A DNA stretch of 64,000 nucleotides, from contig NW_024881994.1 in NCBI RefSeq assembly GCF_019059575.1, forward strand, positions 1-64,000. The letters are read 5' to 3'. Positions 38,102 to 50,094 of this stretch are shown here, one piece after another. Source of the DNA: Amphibalanus amphitrite. Taxonomy: Eukaryota > Arthropoda > Thecostraca > Balanomorpha > Balanidae. A program made the translations under genes and the position numbers. The notes beneath the pieces were generated by a model. The model was not told the origin of the DNA. It did not search any database and saw only the letters and a program-made list of their open reading frames with translations. The first letter of the stretch is position 1; every line of letters begins with the position of its first letter.

Positions 38102-38212
38102 TCCGTTCGCAAACGGCCTAGGCCATTCGCGAATGGCCGGCCATTCGCAAACGGACTAGTCCGTTTGCAAACGGACCGCCATTCGCAAACGGCCTAGTCC
38201 ATTCGCGAATGG
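38102..38212. repeat. Array of six near-palindromes with palindromic linkers
   Basis: Six copies of CC(A/G)TT(C/T)GC(G/A)AA(T/C)GG, roughly every 16-22 bp, start near 38103, 38122, 38140, 38160, 38178 and 38199. The linkers are themselves mostly palindromic (CCTAGG, CCGG, ACTAGT). It shares its module with 36560-36740. Confidence 0.85.
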
Positions 38213-38330
38213 ACCCCAAGTAAATAGGGAAGTGGACATCTGACGTGGCTTGCACCACATTCCCGTCATCACCAATGCCACTATCTGTGTTCCATCCCCA
38301 CCGGTTTCACCGTTCACTAATTCAATATAC

Positions 38331-38338
38331 GTCAGGTG
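38331..38338. repeat. 8-bp target duplication of hAT copy 2 (left)
   Basis: GTCAGGTG, repeated at 40041-40048. Confidence 0.95.
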
Positions 38339-40040
38339 TAGTGGTGTCAATCGGTTACCGAAAATTTCGGTTACCGAAAATATATGCTGACCGATTTGGT
38401 AATCGGTCGGTCAGGCCCCCCAAAAATCGGACACTTTCGGTCACCCTGCCAGTGAAACCATTTTCAAAAAGAGAAAAGATTCCATTTTTGCCTAGTTAAA
38501 ATGAAATTTATTGGGATGATAATTATAGAGTTGCAAAATTTCCCCCAAATGCCAAATGCCACATTTTGGCAACTTCATTAGCCATCCCACCCAGCAGGCA
38601 GCAGCCACCCATTGTCCAACCACAACTACAAGCAGGCTGATTTTGACTCAGTTGGCCCCACAAGTACACACAATTTTGAAACTCTATTCCAGTCTAACTG
38701 TTAAAATTCACCTGTAATCAAAGCAGTATTGCCTACAAAAATCATTATACAGTCATCAAAAATGCAAGGACAAAAATAACTTGAATTACTGAAATGTGTT
38801 TCTGAAGACTGGACAGTTAGCACTTAGCACTTAGCAGTGATCACATTTACATTTCACAGGTGTTCTACTATTCCACATTCTCCTTAAATATTGCAGGTAC
38901 CAACCAAATGTTTGAAATCTAGATGACCACAACATAAAAACATAGGAATCTTGACAAAAACTACAGATTCGGCCCATGCCCGATTTCTGGAATCTTCCAC
39001 ATTCCAAACACAAGGAAGGATTTCGAAACAGATGCGCCATAACAGAAACTTTAAACCAGCTGATTAAGTTGCTGCAAAAAAAAGTTTTGGATTGTTACAT
39101 GCTGCCTCGTGAATTATTTTATTGATATAAATGATCCAACACGATATTGAATGCTAATGAAATCAACATTGTGAGCATAATTCACTACAAGAAAATTAAT
39201 TTCCCTTCAATAATTCGACCAAAAGGGCATATAAATAAATATTACGTCATCATCATACATCCTTTCGTTAGGGAAGAGAGGATCTTATTAAAAGTCAATC
39301 CTTGGTTCTTCTATTACTTTTTGCGCCACTTTAGCGCCACTTTGTAGGTATTTATTTTGTCTGCATATTTTGTTTTCTTGTAAAGATAAGACAAACAAGA
39401 GATAAGACAAAGTGCCTGTTAAATGAATTTTCATTTCATTTTTGGGACAAAATTCAAGCTCAGAGCTACCTAATACCTGCCTTTTCAGCTGGATTTTCAG
39501 TGTCAAATTCTTTGCAGAGTATCTCAGACCACATCTCAAGACTCAAGGCAAGTTTCCAAGCAGTTTTGATGTGTTTTGTGGTGTTTTGATTCCACCTTTT
39601 CTCCTAGGGAATGTTGTCATGAACATACCTATTACCAACCATTTGACTTACCTACTAATTGATCGTGCTTTTGCATTATGAATGAACATTCTTCCTTACA
39701 TAGACCACAGTAGATTCTTGACAATTCTAATTAAGCAAATCTGTGAAATGCTGAGGTCCATGTGTTAGTACACTCAGCAATGTAACTTCTACCACAAAAT
39801 GTATTTTGCAGTGGCTAAGAATTGACTGAACTTGGACTGAAATGCCATTTCCCATTATTCTCCATCAGAATTTACCAAATATTTTAATTTTGGGGTAGAG
39901 TAATAGCAAATAGAATTTCGGTCAAATTTCGGTCAAATTTTGGCTTGGGATGTTATCGGTCGGTATTCGGTCGGAAATTTTTCCCAAATTTTGGTTTCGG
40001 TCGGTATCGGTCAGACATTTTTTGGAAAATGACATCACTA
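38339..40040 (+). mobile_element. Non-autonomous hAT element, copy 2 (uninterrupted)
   Basis: 1702 bp from TAGTGGTGTCA to TGACATCACTA, flanked by the 8-bp duplication GTCAGGTG (38331-38338, 40041-40048). It is base-for-base the same as copy 1 wherever compared, except that it lacks the Helitron-like insert. It therefore defines the empty site at 39235/39236. Subterminal CGGT/ACCG arrays are present. No transposase is encoded, so mobility must come from elsewhere. Confidence 0.96.
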
Positions 40041-40048
40041 GTCAGGTG
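40041..40048. repeat. 8-bp target duplication of hAT copy 2 (right)
   Basis: GTCAGGTG, matching 38331-38338. Confidence 0.95.
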
Positions 40049-40483
40049 GGTTATAAACTCAAGTAGCAGTAGGTATTTCGTTTGTTTTCAGAAACAAAGC
40101 AATGCATGTGGCGGCTGTCGTGAAACACTGGAAACAACAGTAAAACATAACGGCAACTTGAAGGCAATTGAAGTGCGCCCAAGCAGCTGCACAAATACAA
40201 CACAGCATACGATGCGTGTTCTTACAACAACACAGGCGCGACGTGTTACGACGGACACTCTCGTTCGTTTCACCTTGGCTGGTCATGAGACCTCGCTCAC
40301 GAAATAATCCCGAAATAATCAAAGACACAGAACATAGCTATACAAATCAACAATGTGTGATAACGTCACAATGTTTGGTTTGGCACAGCACTCACTTAAA
40401 TAACTATATACACGCAAACAGCACCCATTTCAATTGCAAGGATTGATCAGACCCGTCATTCACAGCTTCCGTGACGCACCGAC

Positions 40484-41547
40484 CTACAAACGCCTTGAAA
40501 CCTTAACGTACTTTCGGTTTTGTTTGTTTGTGCCCCTCTGAACTGACGCACTGGTCATCGCACTACAGCGACGGTGAATAAGGAGCCGCACAAACGTTGC
40601 TACCATCGCCTCGAGCGCGTTCCTGTCACACATAGCGCCCTTGAGCTGCAACGAGACACTGTTTGACAGCATATCACTGACCAAGCGCTCACCCAGCCGC
40701 GGGCGACACATTAAGCTCTCGGGGGAGTGCTGCACGGCCTCATACGTCGCCTTGACGACACTAAAAAATGTGTCGGTGGGAAGCACAAGGCTCCCCACAT
40801 CTAATAGCCCCTCGCCCGTGAAGCTCTTCAAGGCTGTTAACGCCTCCCGGTCGTGCATAGCGACACTTCGGTTGGTTTGTAGAGCCGCTTTGCACATAGC
40901 ACACGAGTGGGTAGCAGAACCCTTAGCGCACAGATACCCAGCTATGTACGTCAACACATTGTCCGTCACGTCGTCCGCGCTCGGTTCCACTGCCAGGGCC
41001 GGTGGCGGCTCGACGGACACATGCGCCACTGTTGCCGGCACGGGACAGTCTGTGCGAGCGGCCACTGATGTGAAGGCAGCCAGCAGACCATCAGTATCCG
41101 GCTCACAGTTGCCGTTCACAGAGGGACACAAGACACTGTTCACAGCGGACTTTCGGTACGCCTGCCTGAACTGCGACGGGTCCGGTTTGTAATTGTCACC
41201 ACCGGCCTGACGAATTACACCGAAAAAGTTTTCAAGAGCATCCTGATTTAATCTGCGTGTGAAGAGCTGGCCCGAGTCCTTCACTTGCTCCCACACTTTC
41301 TCGACTGCGTCGAGAGTTAGCATCAAACCGCCTATGCTATCGGGCAGTGGACCATCTGGCACAGTCCAGCGACCTAACCACTCACGAGCTTCATTGAGGA
41401 CGCGCAGATGTTCTTGCTCTGTTGAGGTCGTCAGCGCTCGCTTGAAGTGGTACTGCTCCACCAGCCTGCTGCTGTTCAACACGTCGAACATGTCGTTCAG
41501 CCTGAGCAGTCCATCAGCTGTTGCCGTACACGCCTGATCCAGGAGGC
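40484..41547 (-). pseudogene. Transposase last exon
   Basis: The acceptor 'attgtccacag' ends at 41548. Open for about 353 codons to the stop at 40484-40486. Contains LENFFGVIRQAGG and the CAMC segment of THAP9-like proteins. Confidence 0.85.
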
Positions 41548-41848
41548 CTGTGGACAATAAAAAATGAAAATGCATTGTTACGACAGACTTTTTCTAGCAC
41601 TGTGACACACTTCGCCTATCTTTAAATGGGAAAAATGGTTCCAATATCTACAATAAAAGCAGAGGAAGACGTTGAAGAGTTCGAGTGGTGCTGTAAAACA
41701 CAGTCGTCAGCATAACCTTTTTGCCAATTGTGGAAGTTTCGATATATATTAGCACGAATGAAATTGGTAAGACTAATAAATATGGCAAATATGCGTTCAA
41801 TATCAGGAAACTAACGTTCGTGAAGGCAAATGTTGCCTAAATACTCAC

Positions 41849-42122
41849 CTACTGCCGCATACAAATGCAGTCCAGCGGAGACAGTTCTGCTGAGAGCTTG
41901 GGTGGCCAGCTTGACCTTCATCTTTTTGAATGGTCCCGGAAAGACGTGGTCCTTCTTCAGCTTTGGTGCCACCGAAACAGGCCTGTCTCGGTCCATCTGG
42001 TAGAGCTCCTTCACATGTTCCCAGCTCATCACAGAACCATCAACATGGACGTCATGCCGCAACAAGCAGTTCCTGATGCACTTGATCAGATGCGGTGGGT
42101 CATACATGGCGACTAGGCCAGA
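41849..42122 (-). pseudogene. Transposase exon with the PHLIKCIRN motif
   Basis: Encodes YDPPHLIKCIRNCLL, the conserved P-element block, and ends at CAGTAG|GTGAGT. Confidence 0.8.
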
Positions 42123-42214
42123 CTTGCAAAACATAGCCCGGAGAACGACCGCTCCGGTTGTTTTTCAATAGAAAAACACAATTCTAACGAATAGTGTTTG
42201 TCTTTTCAAACAAC

Positions 42215-43173
42215 CTGCGGTTACTGAAACACCGTCCACGCTGAAAACCGGGTTTTCTTCTGTGACGCCAAGCCTTTTCTTGTAGAGCTCCTGGTTCGCT
42301 TTTCCCATGTCGCACACTGTGCTGATGACTTCCAGGTTAGCTTGCCGTGCCTTTCGAATGCACGCCACCAGCAGCTGCTCTAGTACTGAGGCAGGTGTTG
42401 TGCCAGCACTATGGAAATATCCAATAGGCTGTTTCCATCTGGAGCTGATGCCGCGCACCATGAAGACCAGGGCATGGTCAGCGAAGCGGCCTGTCCTGCC
42501 GAACGACCCAAAGTCCTCAAATCCTTCGACCCTGTCCTCCCCACGCAGGTACGTCAGCTTCGCTCTGAGCTGCATCTCGTCGAAGGAAATGACGACTCTC
42601 CGGTCACTTGCAGGCGCTCCCCTCAGCTTCTCCTTGAGAAACCCCAGGATCGTCTCATGGAAGCCAGGGAGCAGCTGTATATGCTCCATCCTCTGGCGCA
42701 GCACCCTTGGACTGGGAAGGCCAAGCCGTGGCCTCAGGTGGCGGCACGTGCCCCCTGGTAGAAGAGTGCCAGGCTTTCCATGAGTTCTGAGTCAGAGTAC
42801 CGACGACCATGAGCCTTGGATGATACTGCTTTCAGCTGCATTTTCGTAAACAGCATCATCTTTTCTGGCATTACTGTTGCCAGGTGTTCAACTGCCTGTT
42901 GCGTGTTGATTTTTGCCTTCATCTTTCTTGAGCACGTTATTTGCTGCTGCAACCGTCGGGTCTTGCAGCGCAGCTTGTTGATAGCTGCCCCTTGTGCTTT
43001 TAACTTCCTGTTCAATGCTTCGACATCAACATTTTCCTTTGAACAGGACTCACTGTCAGGTGGAGAAGACTGCTGTCTATCCGCACTGGCTTGGTTGGTT
43101 GCGTCACTCTCGCACCAGTCCTCCATGACAGTCAAAAGACCACCCCAATCCATGGCTGGTTCCACTGGATTGC
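42215..43173 (-). pseudogene. Transposase exon: helical segment and catalytic region, frameshifted
   Basis: The acceptor 'gtgtttcag' ends at 43174. The reading frame shifts between the FYQGARAA segment and the RHLRPRLGLPSPRVL segment (about 42735-42750). The remainder is open to the donor at 42214. Confidence 0.75.
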
Positions 43174-43686
43174 CTGAAACACAAAAACAATGCATCTGTA
43201 CTTTTTTATCTACACGAAGCCTAAGCCACAGCATCCAGCACGTACATCTATTTTTCACAACACTGAGACATATAATGTGTAGCATCCACTTGATCATGAA
43301 ATGTAACCACATGAATCAAAATCACATTTATGGACGATGAACAGAAAAGGTTCTATGAAAGATGAAAGATACTGAAAACCAGGAATGGCAAGATGGATAT
43401 CAGCAGCTTCAATCAATATCCCTGATCAGAGACAACTATATTTTACACAGATTCTGGGTTTTAGACTGAATGCACAGACATATTACCATCAGCACAAAAT
43501 CAAGCCTATTAAGATCCATTTCTATATGCTTGTACTTCAATCAGCAAGTATATAGATCTCAAAATGTCAAAGGGTGTCTGACAGCACGAGCTCATCCTTG
43601 ATCAGGAAATTTAATGGTTAATGTAAAAACACAAAATGGGTTAAACGAAATAGGTATTACTGGTCACCACCCTTTGCACCACTCAC

Positions 43687-43935
43687 CTTTCTTGAACTTC
43701 TTCTCTTCTGGCGGTTGTCGTGCAGACAGAGGTCTTGTTACAGTGACTCTTGGTGGTGGATTCGGAATATCGAACACAGTTGGTACAGCATCACGCTTGA
43801 GGCGCCTGCTGCCTGGATGATACTGATTGGGCTCAAAATGTTTCGTGCATAGTCTGACATTCTCAGCCAGATACTCTGCAGACTTGTCTTCTAAGTCTTT
43901 CCTTCTGCACAGCTGCACCCACCTCTTGGACCTGG
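43687..43935 (-). pseudogene. Transposase exon: C-terminal half of the THAP domain
   Basis: The acceptor 'tgttgccag' directly precedes codons for SKRWVQLC, and AAAG|GTGAGT ends the exon at 43687. It carries the CX2H pair (C-T-K-H) and the AVPTVF motif that closes THAP domains. Confidence 0.8.
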
Positions 43936-44787
43936 CAACATAAAAAATTGGTTACACATTCATCCAGTTTTCATCCAGCCCTGAAATGATCAGAAACTTA
44001 ACTGCTTATCATACCTACATAAGCAACTGCATCATAGCCCTAAAAATTCAAAAACATTTATTGGAAAACATAGTTGAATGAGACTGAAAATGAGCATTAA
44101 AATTAAAGCTACAAAAATAAGAGGTAACACAAAACATTTAGCAAGAATATGCTGGTTACATTTAACTTGTCAATCTTGTTATGAAGATTTGGCTCAAATC
44201 AGCCATACTTTTTAGACAATAGACAGGTAACAATGTTGCATCACAAGCTGTTGTGTAATTGTCACAAATACTTACCGTTTGGTAAGTATATGGTATATGT
44301 ATATGTATGTATGTGTATAAGTATATGTATAAGACATATATGGATACTTCGATCGAATATGTTGCTTGAGAACAGACCAAATTGGCATAATCATCCAAAA
44401 ATTTCCTATTAATACTGCTGTTTTTTCAAAAAATCCAAGGCAAAATTGAAAGTGAAAGGTCAGAGAAAGAGCTGAGTCTTGTGACCAATCCCACTCACTT
44501 CTTAAGGGAAAAAAACAGTCAAAGCGAATACTCACCGACTGCATACGATATTCTGACCAGAGCCTGCTTCACAATATAATCAATAAAGTCAATAAAAACG
44601 CTTTTAGGATGAACTTTCCGACGCAACAACACAAAGAAACACGTGCTCAACTGCTCACATACAGCAAACGCGTGGCGCTGTAATTGCCGCAATACGTTTC
44701 TCCTCCCTGTCGATATTCCCGCCGCTAGATGGCAGGGAACGCAATGGTCGCTAAAATGCGGCCAGTTGCCAATCCAGTAAGTAATCC
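43936..44787. other. Region expected to hold the transposase 5' exon(s)
   Basis: A strong donor GTGAGT lies at about 44535 on the minus strand after codons for VRISYAV, a possible THAP N-terminus, but no exon with the first Cys pair was found. Short (AT/GT)-rich repeats occur near 44285-44340. Confidence 0.35.
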
Positions 44788-45802
44788 ATGACCCTATTCC
44801 TGGCGGGCTCCGCCGGGACAAGAAACTGGCGGGGGGGGGGCCGATTCGGCCCCCCCCTTCAGATCTCAAAAACTACACATCGCAGCGACAAACGGGGAAC
44901 GGCGTTTGATAGGTCGTTTAACGATCTACAACTTTTACAAAAAACATTTTCAGGTCAGGTCAATATTGAGGTCACCAGAGGTAATCAACGATAAAATGTT
45001 TTGGAATTAGTTACCTATATAACTTTTAAACTAAGAAACATAGAGACATAAAACCAATACATTTTTTGTTGCTCTCGCCGAGGCGATGCGAAATAAGTAT
45101 GTGATGACCTTCACAGGTCAATTTGAAATTTGACCTGAGGTCAAGGTCAGGTCATTCATCAATGAGGTTGTGGGGTATGGTCATGCTGCATACCAAACGA
45201 CGTGCCTTGACCAGGCGAGCAGTTTGGTACCACTTACAAGTCTTTAGCACCATCATGTCGTGATTTATTGACAGAAAAACGATTTATGACGTCACATGAC
45301 CTCAGATGACCTTTGCCGGCGCCCCTGTGAATTAGCGGCACCAGGATCATCACCGATGAGATAATCTTCCATAATACTGAAAGAATTGGGTGGTTTTGAC
45401 TCGTTTACACGAAGCAGGAGGCGTTTCAATATTTTCCCATAGGCTTGCAATGTAAAGGTCACGAGTCTGGCCTGACCTCAGGTCACAGATATGAAAATTC
45501 TGAGATATACAAATTGCACATACTGGTACCCTAACTAAAGCCTGAAGAGAAGAAATTGATCGTTCAAAAACTCTAGCTTTGGCGTGATTGCAAACTTTTC
45601 TGAAGTAGGGTCACCAAACCGCCTCTGGTGACCTGACCTGAGGTCAGATCAACTCAAAATTTTCAGAAATGTTGCGTAAAAGCCTTTTAGGAAAAGTCAG
45701 AAAATTTGAGCTTCCTAGCTCAAAGCTTTTGGGAGAAATAACCAAAAAACCTCGGGGGGGGGGGGCTCCTGAGGCCCCCCCCCCCGCCAGGAATAGGGTT
45801 AA
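44788..45802 (+). mobile_element. TTAA element, family E copy 1
   Basis: The left terminus is mutated (ATGACCCTATTCCTGGCGGG at 44788); the right end is CCGCCAGGAATAGGGTTAA, with TTAA at 45799-45802. The left hairpin core is CCGATTCGG and the right core GGCTCCTGAGGCC. AGGTCAGGTCA and TGACCTGACC words occur throughout. It abuts a truncated family C copy, sharing its right TTAA. Confidence 0.85.
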
Positions 45803-46294
45803 CAGCTTCGCAACATGTTACGAAGGCACCAAAACTACTTTGTTAATGATCATATGGTTGCTATTTTCGAATTCAGCCTCGAAACTGGCCTTGCCTATAG
45901 AAACAAAACTCGAAAAAAGAGAACAGAGGTCATCAAAGGTCAAGGACCTGACCTGACCTTCAGGTGACCTTGACACCCACCTTTATTCATGGGACCAACA
46001 TCATATCACATGTTTGAACGTTTGAAACCACGAAAAGACTGCAAACGCACGGCTAATGCGAGCCGACATACGCCGAGTCGCGATTCCGGTCAAACATGGT
46101 CTCGAAAAGTAGGTCATACGGTCAAAGGTCTTTTGGGTAAGGGTCATGAAATTTTTAGGATCGGTGTAAAACTCAGCAACGCGAAGATACTGAAAGTTTC
46201 GTCGCGATCGGCCGCTTTTTACGCGAGTTATTCGGGAAAAACCGACGGGGGGGGGGGGGGTCCGTTCGACCCCCCCTATACGGGCAAGGGTTAA
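45799..46294 (+). mobile_element. TTAA element, family C copy 3, 5'-truncated
   Basis: It begins inside family C at CAGCTTCGCAACATGTTACG (compare 26027) and runs to the C-type right end CGGGCAAGGGTTAA (TTAA 46291-46294) with hairpin core TCCGTTCGA. The missing left part is not found on the far side of the family E neighbour. Confidence 0.8.
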
Positions 46295-49200
46295 AACATG
46301 ACCACGCTACGGCACGGTCGTGTGAGACCAATCGTGTCTCAATTAGCCAGCGGTTATAAGTAAAAGTAATGTTTTTTTTTTCTGCCAAGAAAGCAAAAAA
46401 AAAAGAAGATAATTTAGGGATATTTGTTATGATCTTCAAATCAGTTTGAGGGTTTTCCGTGATATGTCTGGCTACTGTCTGTTCTGTATAATTATTCGTG
46501 AGCATGAATACTCCTAAACATCATTTATAGCCAGGAAAGAACGATATGTGACATTTTTCATTTTTGGTAGCCTAGTTTGTAGCTGGAAACAAAGACTCAA
46601 TTTACAAAGCTTTGCGGGGGTCACCTGATGGCATACAGACCGGACGTCGGGCATTTATCCAGTGATCCGGCCACTGACGGCTGAGGTGCAGCTCGTTTGT
46701 TGGAGCCGTACGTGGCCCGACTTTTGTCGGCCTTCTTCAGAGCAATGGGCCGCCGCCGCCGGTGTAAAAATAGCCGTGTTGCGCGCGTCGGTAACACATT
46801 TGCTGTCAGGAGGAACTTTGCGAGCAGCATACATAGCTCCCGAGTCGGGCTATTTGTCAGGAGAACATGGTCTCTGCAGCCCAGCGGACCGACAGGCTCT
46901 CCCGACACCCAGCCGCGGCCCTGACCTATATCTGCAGTGCATGAGGCCACTCTGGTGGAGTAGTAAATGCAGTTGAAACTTGAAGGAAGTTCCTGTTGTT
47001 CCAGGAATTTTAGTCCGTATCTTTCACTGTGTGCACCCTGGTGCAAGTGCGTCGAATGGAGTATCTGCATTCTGCACCTATAAGAGGATTACTTCAGTTC
47101 ATCTTTGAAAGAAAAAAATATCGAAATGACATTCTATGCGTTCTTAGGGGTTCATTAAAAAATCGTAGAACATTCTTATAATACCGCTAATTTGTTGAGT
47201 GGTATTCCATTTCTATTGAATCTTCATCTCCATGAAGATATGTGACCACTGGCCACTTGCCCATGATGAGTGACTCTTTGAAAAAAATTAATGGTAAGGT
47301 ATTTAGCAGTTCATTTTTCTACGGCTCAATCTCGTTCTGTCAGTCAGTAATAAATAACAGTAAATAGCTGCAAACTTTATTGCAACGCATACAACAAACT
47401 GGCTAAAGTGCAGACCATCTCTCAGCGGACTGAGTATTGAAGCTAATATGGGCGTTCCATGGCCGCGCCGGCAGTGTCACATGTGCGGATAAGCGCCTCG
47501 CGTTGGCGGCCGGCCGACACTCGTGGGCGGCCACAAAGGGTCCGACATGTCACTGAATGTGGTGCAGTGATTGTTCAAAAAGGCGGCGCACACGCCCTCT
47601 GAGTTCTGACATGATTTACGGAGTATAGGAACAGTATGGAAATATTGCATGTGTGCAGTTTTTTTAAAACAAATATTTGGGAGTGTGGGCAATGCAGGCT
47701 CGCCTTTGCAAAATAGAGGTTGAACGCTCGTTGTGGAGTTTTAGAATTCGACACGCAAGGAACAGATACATAGCCGTCAAATACGCAACATTTTTTATTT
47801 TGAGCAGGGATAGATAAAGCCATATTGAATGCGACTGCAAGTAATAGCTGCCTCTAAAAAGTCCACATCTTTTTTTTCCTGCTATGCGCTGCGCGGTGTG
47901 CTGTCACCTGGCCATCATATGAGTCGCTATCGGGGGTGTCCCGTCTGACCTCCCCCACACCCTCCCCTCCCCTCCCCCTGTAGCCGGTCCGTGTATTTAG
48001 CCCGCCCGGGGAGCGTCTCCAAACAGAGGTGCTCGCTGTGTCCAGAGCAGCTGCCGGCGCCCCGGGGGACCTGGCAGGGGCGCCTCAAATGTCAACGGAG
48101 CCTGCTTCACACGCCATGCGGAGTCCGCCTCAGACACGACCTGAAGAGCAATTATGATGTCAGCTGGAGATCTATGTTTGCTCTAATCGAGGTCAAACAT
48201 GAGGTAGCAGTCAGTGGTACAGCCTACTAGCAGAGTATAATGGCAAGTGTGGTGAATTAATTGTTAGAAAACATTGGTGATAGGTGATGACTATTGGCTG
48301 CCAAATGAATCATAGGGAGATTTTTGCCTACAGCTAAGTACATAGCTACTCGTATGTGGGCGTTGGTAGTATCTACATACATAGTTGCTCTGACTAATTG
48401 CTGCTGCAGAGACAGCTGTACAGTGTACATGTACCTACATATGTAGACATGTACAATTGCATTAACCCGAAATATCTCTCGCTGTTGCTTGATACATATC
48501 CTCTTGAGTCCCGCCAATTCGCCCATGAATGGAGAGCAGCGAAACTATTTTGGCTGAGAGCTTTGGTGCCAATAATGACCAGATTGGTGACATTTCAACC
48601 GTGAAGGTCATCGCGCATGCGCAGTGACATGTATACTGGGATATACAAAAATACTCAAAGCCTATAAAATCTGACTGAAATGCAGCCCATGAAAACTTCC
48701 ATACAAACACCAAAGTGTATTTTTTCGTTTGTTTAGGGCGTAAAATGGCTAATAGTATTGACACGTTTAATTATCAACACCACTCGCCCTTAAACTTCAG
48801 CTTCTTCTGCCCCTTGCCCACTGCTCTTAGGTCTTTAGTTGCCATTTCCTTTGAAGATATAGAACTTGTAGCACCTGTTGCGAATCGATAAACAGTAGAG
48901 GAAGACATTGCAGCATTATCTGAAGCGACATCTCTAAAAAAATCGCCGTATGGTGTGTTTTAGAGAGGTGCTTGCCTATGTCATTGTGCTTAGGGGTCGG
49001 ATTCTAATTCATCGGGCGATTTATCAAACTTTGAGTGAGGATCTACGGTCATTGACGTCGCCAACGATTCGAAGAATGTCAACGCTCAACCACAGAGCCA
49101 TTTGAAGGCATAATGTTGTTTGTGAGCCACAAAAAATGGCTTTAACTAACCCATCAACCATGTATACTACAGTATACATGACTAGTCCTAGGCACAGTCC

Positions 49201-49311
49201 GTTGTATACTGACGTTTACACTTCTCCCTCGTGCAGGATCCCGTTGGTCACTCGGGTGTAAATTTATTTTTTTCAGAGGTCAATTCCTTCGAATAATTAT
49301 AGTGCTACTTC
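46295..49311. other. Unassigned interval of 3 kb
   Basis: No gene recognised. Moderately GC-rich parts occur at about 46620-46960 and 47890-48180. A double GTATAC motif lies at about 49161-49177. It may be host DNA. Confidence 0.4.
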
Positions 49312-49810
49312 TTAACCTTCGCCCCAGTGGGGGTGGGGGGGGCATATGTTACCACCCTGTCGCGTTTTTTGCGTGTTAATAAAAAACCGCGGCGCGTAGC
49401 GCCGCGCCGCTTGGGGTAGCTTTTGGTATATCAATTTTGGACAATGTGTGAAATTTTTGACCCCAGGTCATGTCAGGTCAGGTCACCAGGTCAAGTTAAC
49501 TGACCAAGCCTAAAAAAAGTTTGCAATCATGTCCAGCCTGCAGTGTTTGTCAGAAAGGTTTTAAACTTGGTGGATTGCATGCTGTTATGGGCGCCTACAA
49601 TTTGTATATCTCGGATTTTTTATATCTGTGACCTAAGGTCAGGTCAGTGGCGTGACCTTTCCATTACAAGTCAATCGAGAAAAATGAAAATGCCTCTAGA
49701 TCCGTGTGTACGCATCGGAACAGTCCAAATATTTCAGAATCACAATGATTTAGTCCACTCGTGATGACCAAGGTGTCATTTTTGCTGATAGCCTCTAGAC
49801 AGGTCATCCG

Positions 49811-49824
49811 AGGTCACTTGAGGC
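49811..49824. repeat. Target duplication of the LINE (left)
   Basis: AGGTCACTTGAGGC, repeated at 54162-54175. The last two bases may belong to the element (its 5' end also begins GC), so the true length is 12 to 14 bp. Confidence 0.9.
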
Positions 49825-49894
49825 CGTCCAACGGGTTCCGCCTCCCCGCGGTGGACGGCGGGGGTCCGACGACTGCTGCTACGGTGGCGATCCG
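49823..49894 (+). ncRNA. HDV-like self-cleaving ribozyme at the LINE 5' end
   Basis: The segments fit the nested double-pseudoknot fold. P1 is GCCGTCCA (49823-49830) with TGGACGGC (49852-49859), eight perfect pairs. P2 is CGGGTT (49832-49837) with GATCCG (49889-49894), six pairs including two G-U. P3 is CCGC (49838-49841) with GCGG (49848-49851) around a C-rich L3 loop (CTCCCC). A G-run follows for P1.1. P4 is a short CCG/CGG helix. J4/2 is TGGCGA, with a candidate catalytic C at 49888. P1 starts at the junction with target DNA, as expected if the ribozyme trims the 5' end of the RNA. Such ribozymes are known from R2, L1Tc, RTE and other LINEs. Confidence 0.85.
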
Positions 49895-50094
49895 AGGGCC
49901 CAGGCGCGCGCGGTGCGAAGACCACGCGCGCTGCACCAAATGGAACCCAGATGCTCCCGACAGTGCGGACGCCGTGGGGTCGACGCCCTGCGGCCCCGCC
50001 GCCCCGAGGCTGCATACCTACACTTCTCACCATCTCCGCCGGAGCTCCGCGGGCCTGGGCGCCGTACGACGGCAGCCCGGGCCCGCGTAGCTAA

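Larger units (their letters stand above)
40484..43935 (-). pseudogene. P-superfamily (THAP9-like) transposase gene, spliced, one frameshift
   Basis: Minus-strand exons joined by GT-AG introns: 43935-43687 (second half of a THAP zinc finger: WVQLCRRKDLE, LCTKHFEPNQY, AVPTVF); 43173-42215 (Lys-rich leucine-zipper-like segment, then VVISFDEMQLRAKLTY, GFEDFG, KQPIGYFHSAGT, VCDMGKANQ); 42122-41849 (MYDPPHLIKCIRNCLL); 41547-40484 (DALENFFGVIRQAGGDNYKPDPSQFRQAYRK, a CX2C segment, stop). The SFDEM Asp, the CDMG Asp and the ENFF Glu are candidate catalytic acids. Donors GTGAGT (after 43687 and 41849) are strong; the donor at 42214 and the acceptor near 42123 are less certain. The second exon needs a frameshift near 42735-42750. 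The first Cys pair of the THAP domain should lie above 43935 but was not found. Likely a recently broken transposase or a diverging domesticated gene. Confidence 0.85.

Noticed and set aside
38102-38212. CRISPR-like array
   Set aside because: Linkers are 2-8 bases, not spacers, the repeats are palindromic variants, there are no cas genes, and the DNA is animal.
46621-47070. 149-codon minus-strand ORF as a gene
   Set aside because: No family resemblance and an equally open opposite strand; treated as composition.
49823-49894. Hepatitis delta virus sequence
   Set aside because: Only the ribozyme fold and the J4/2 word agree. The context is a LINE 5' end, and no viral antigen-like sequence is present.
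49761-50090. 109-codon ORF before the LINE polyprotein as an ORF1
   Set aside because: It starts outside the element in the host MITE, crosses the target duplication and the ribozyme, and has no nucleic-acid-binding motif. Probably chance in GC-rich DNA.
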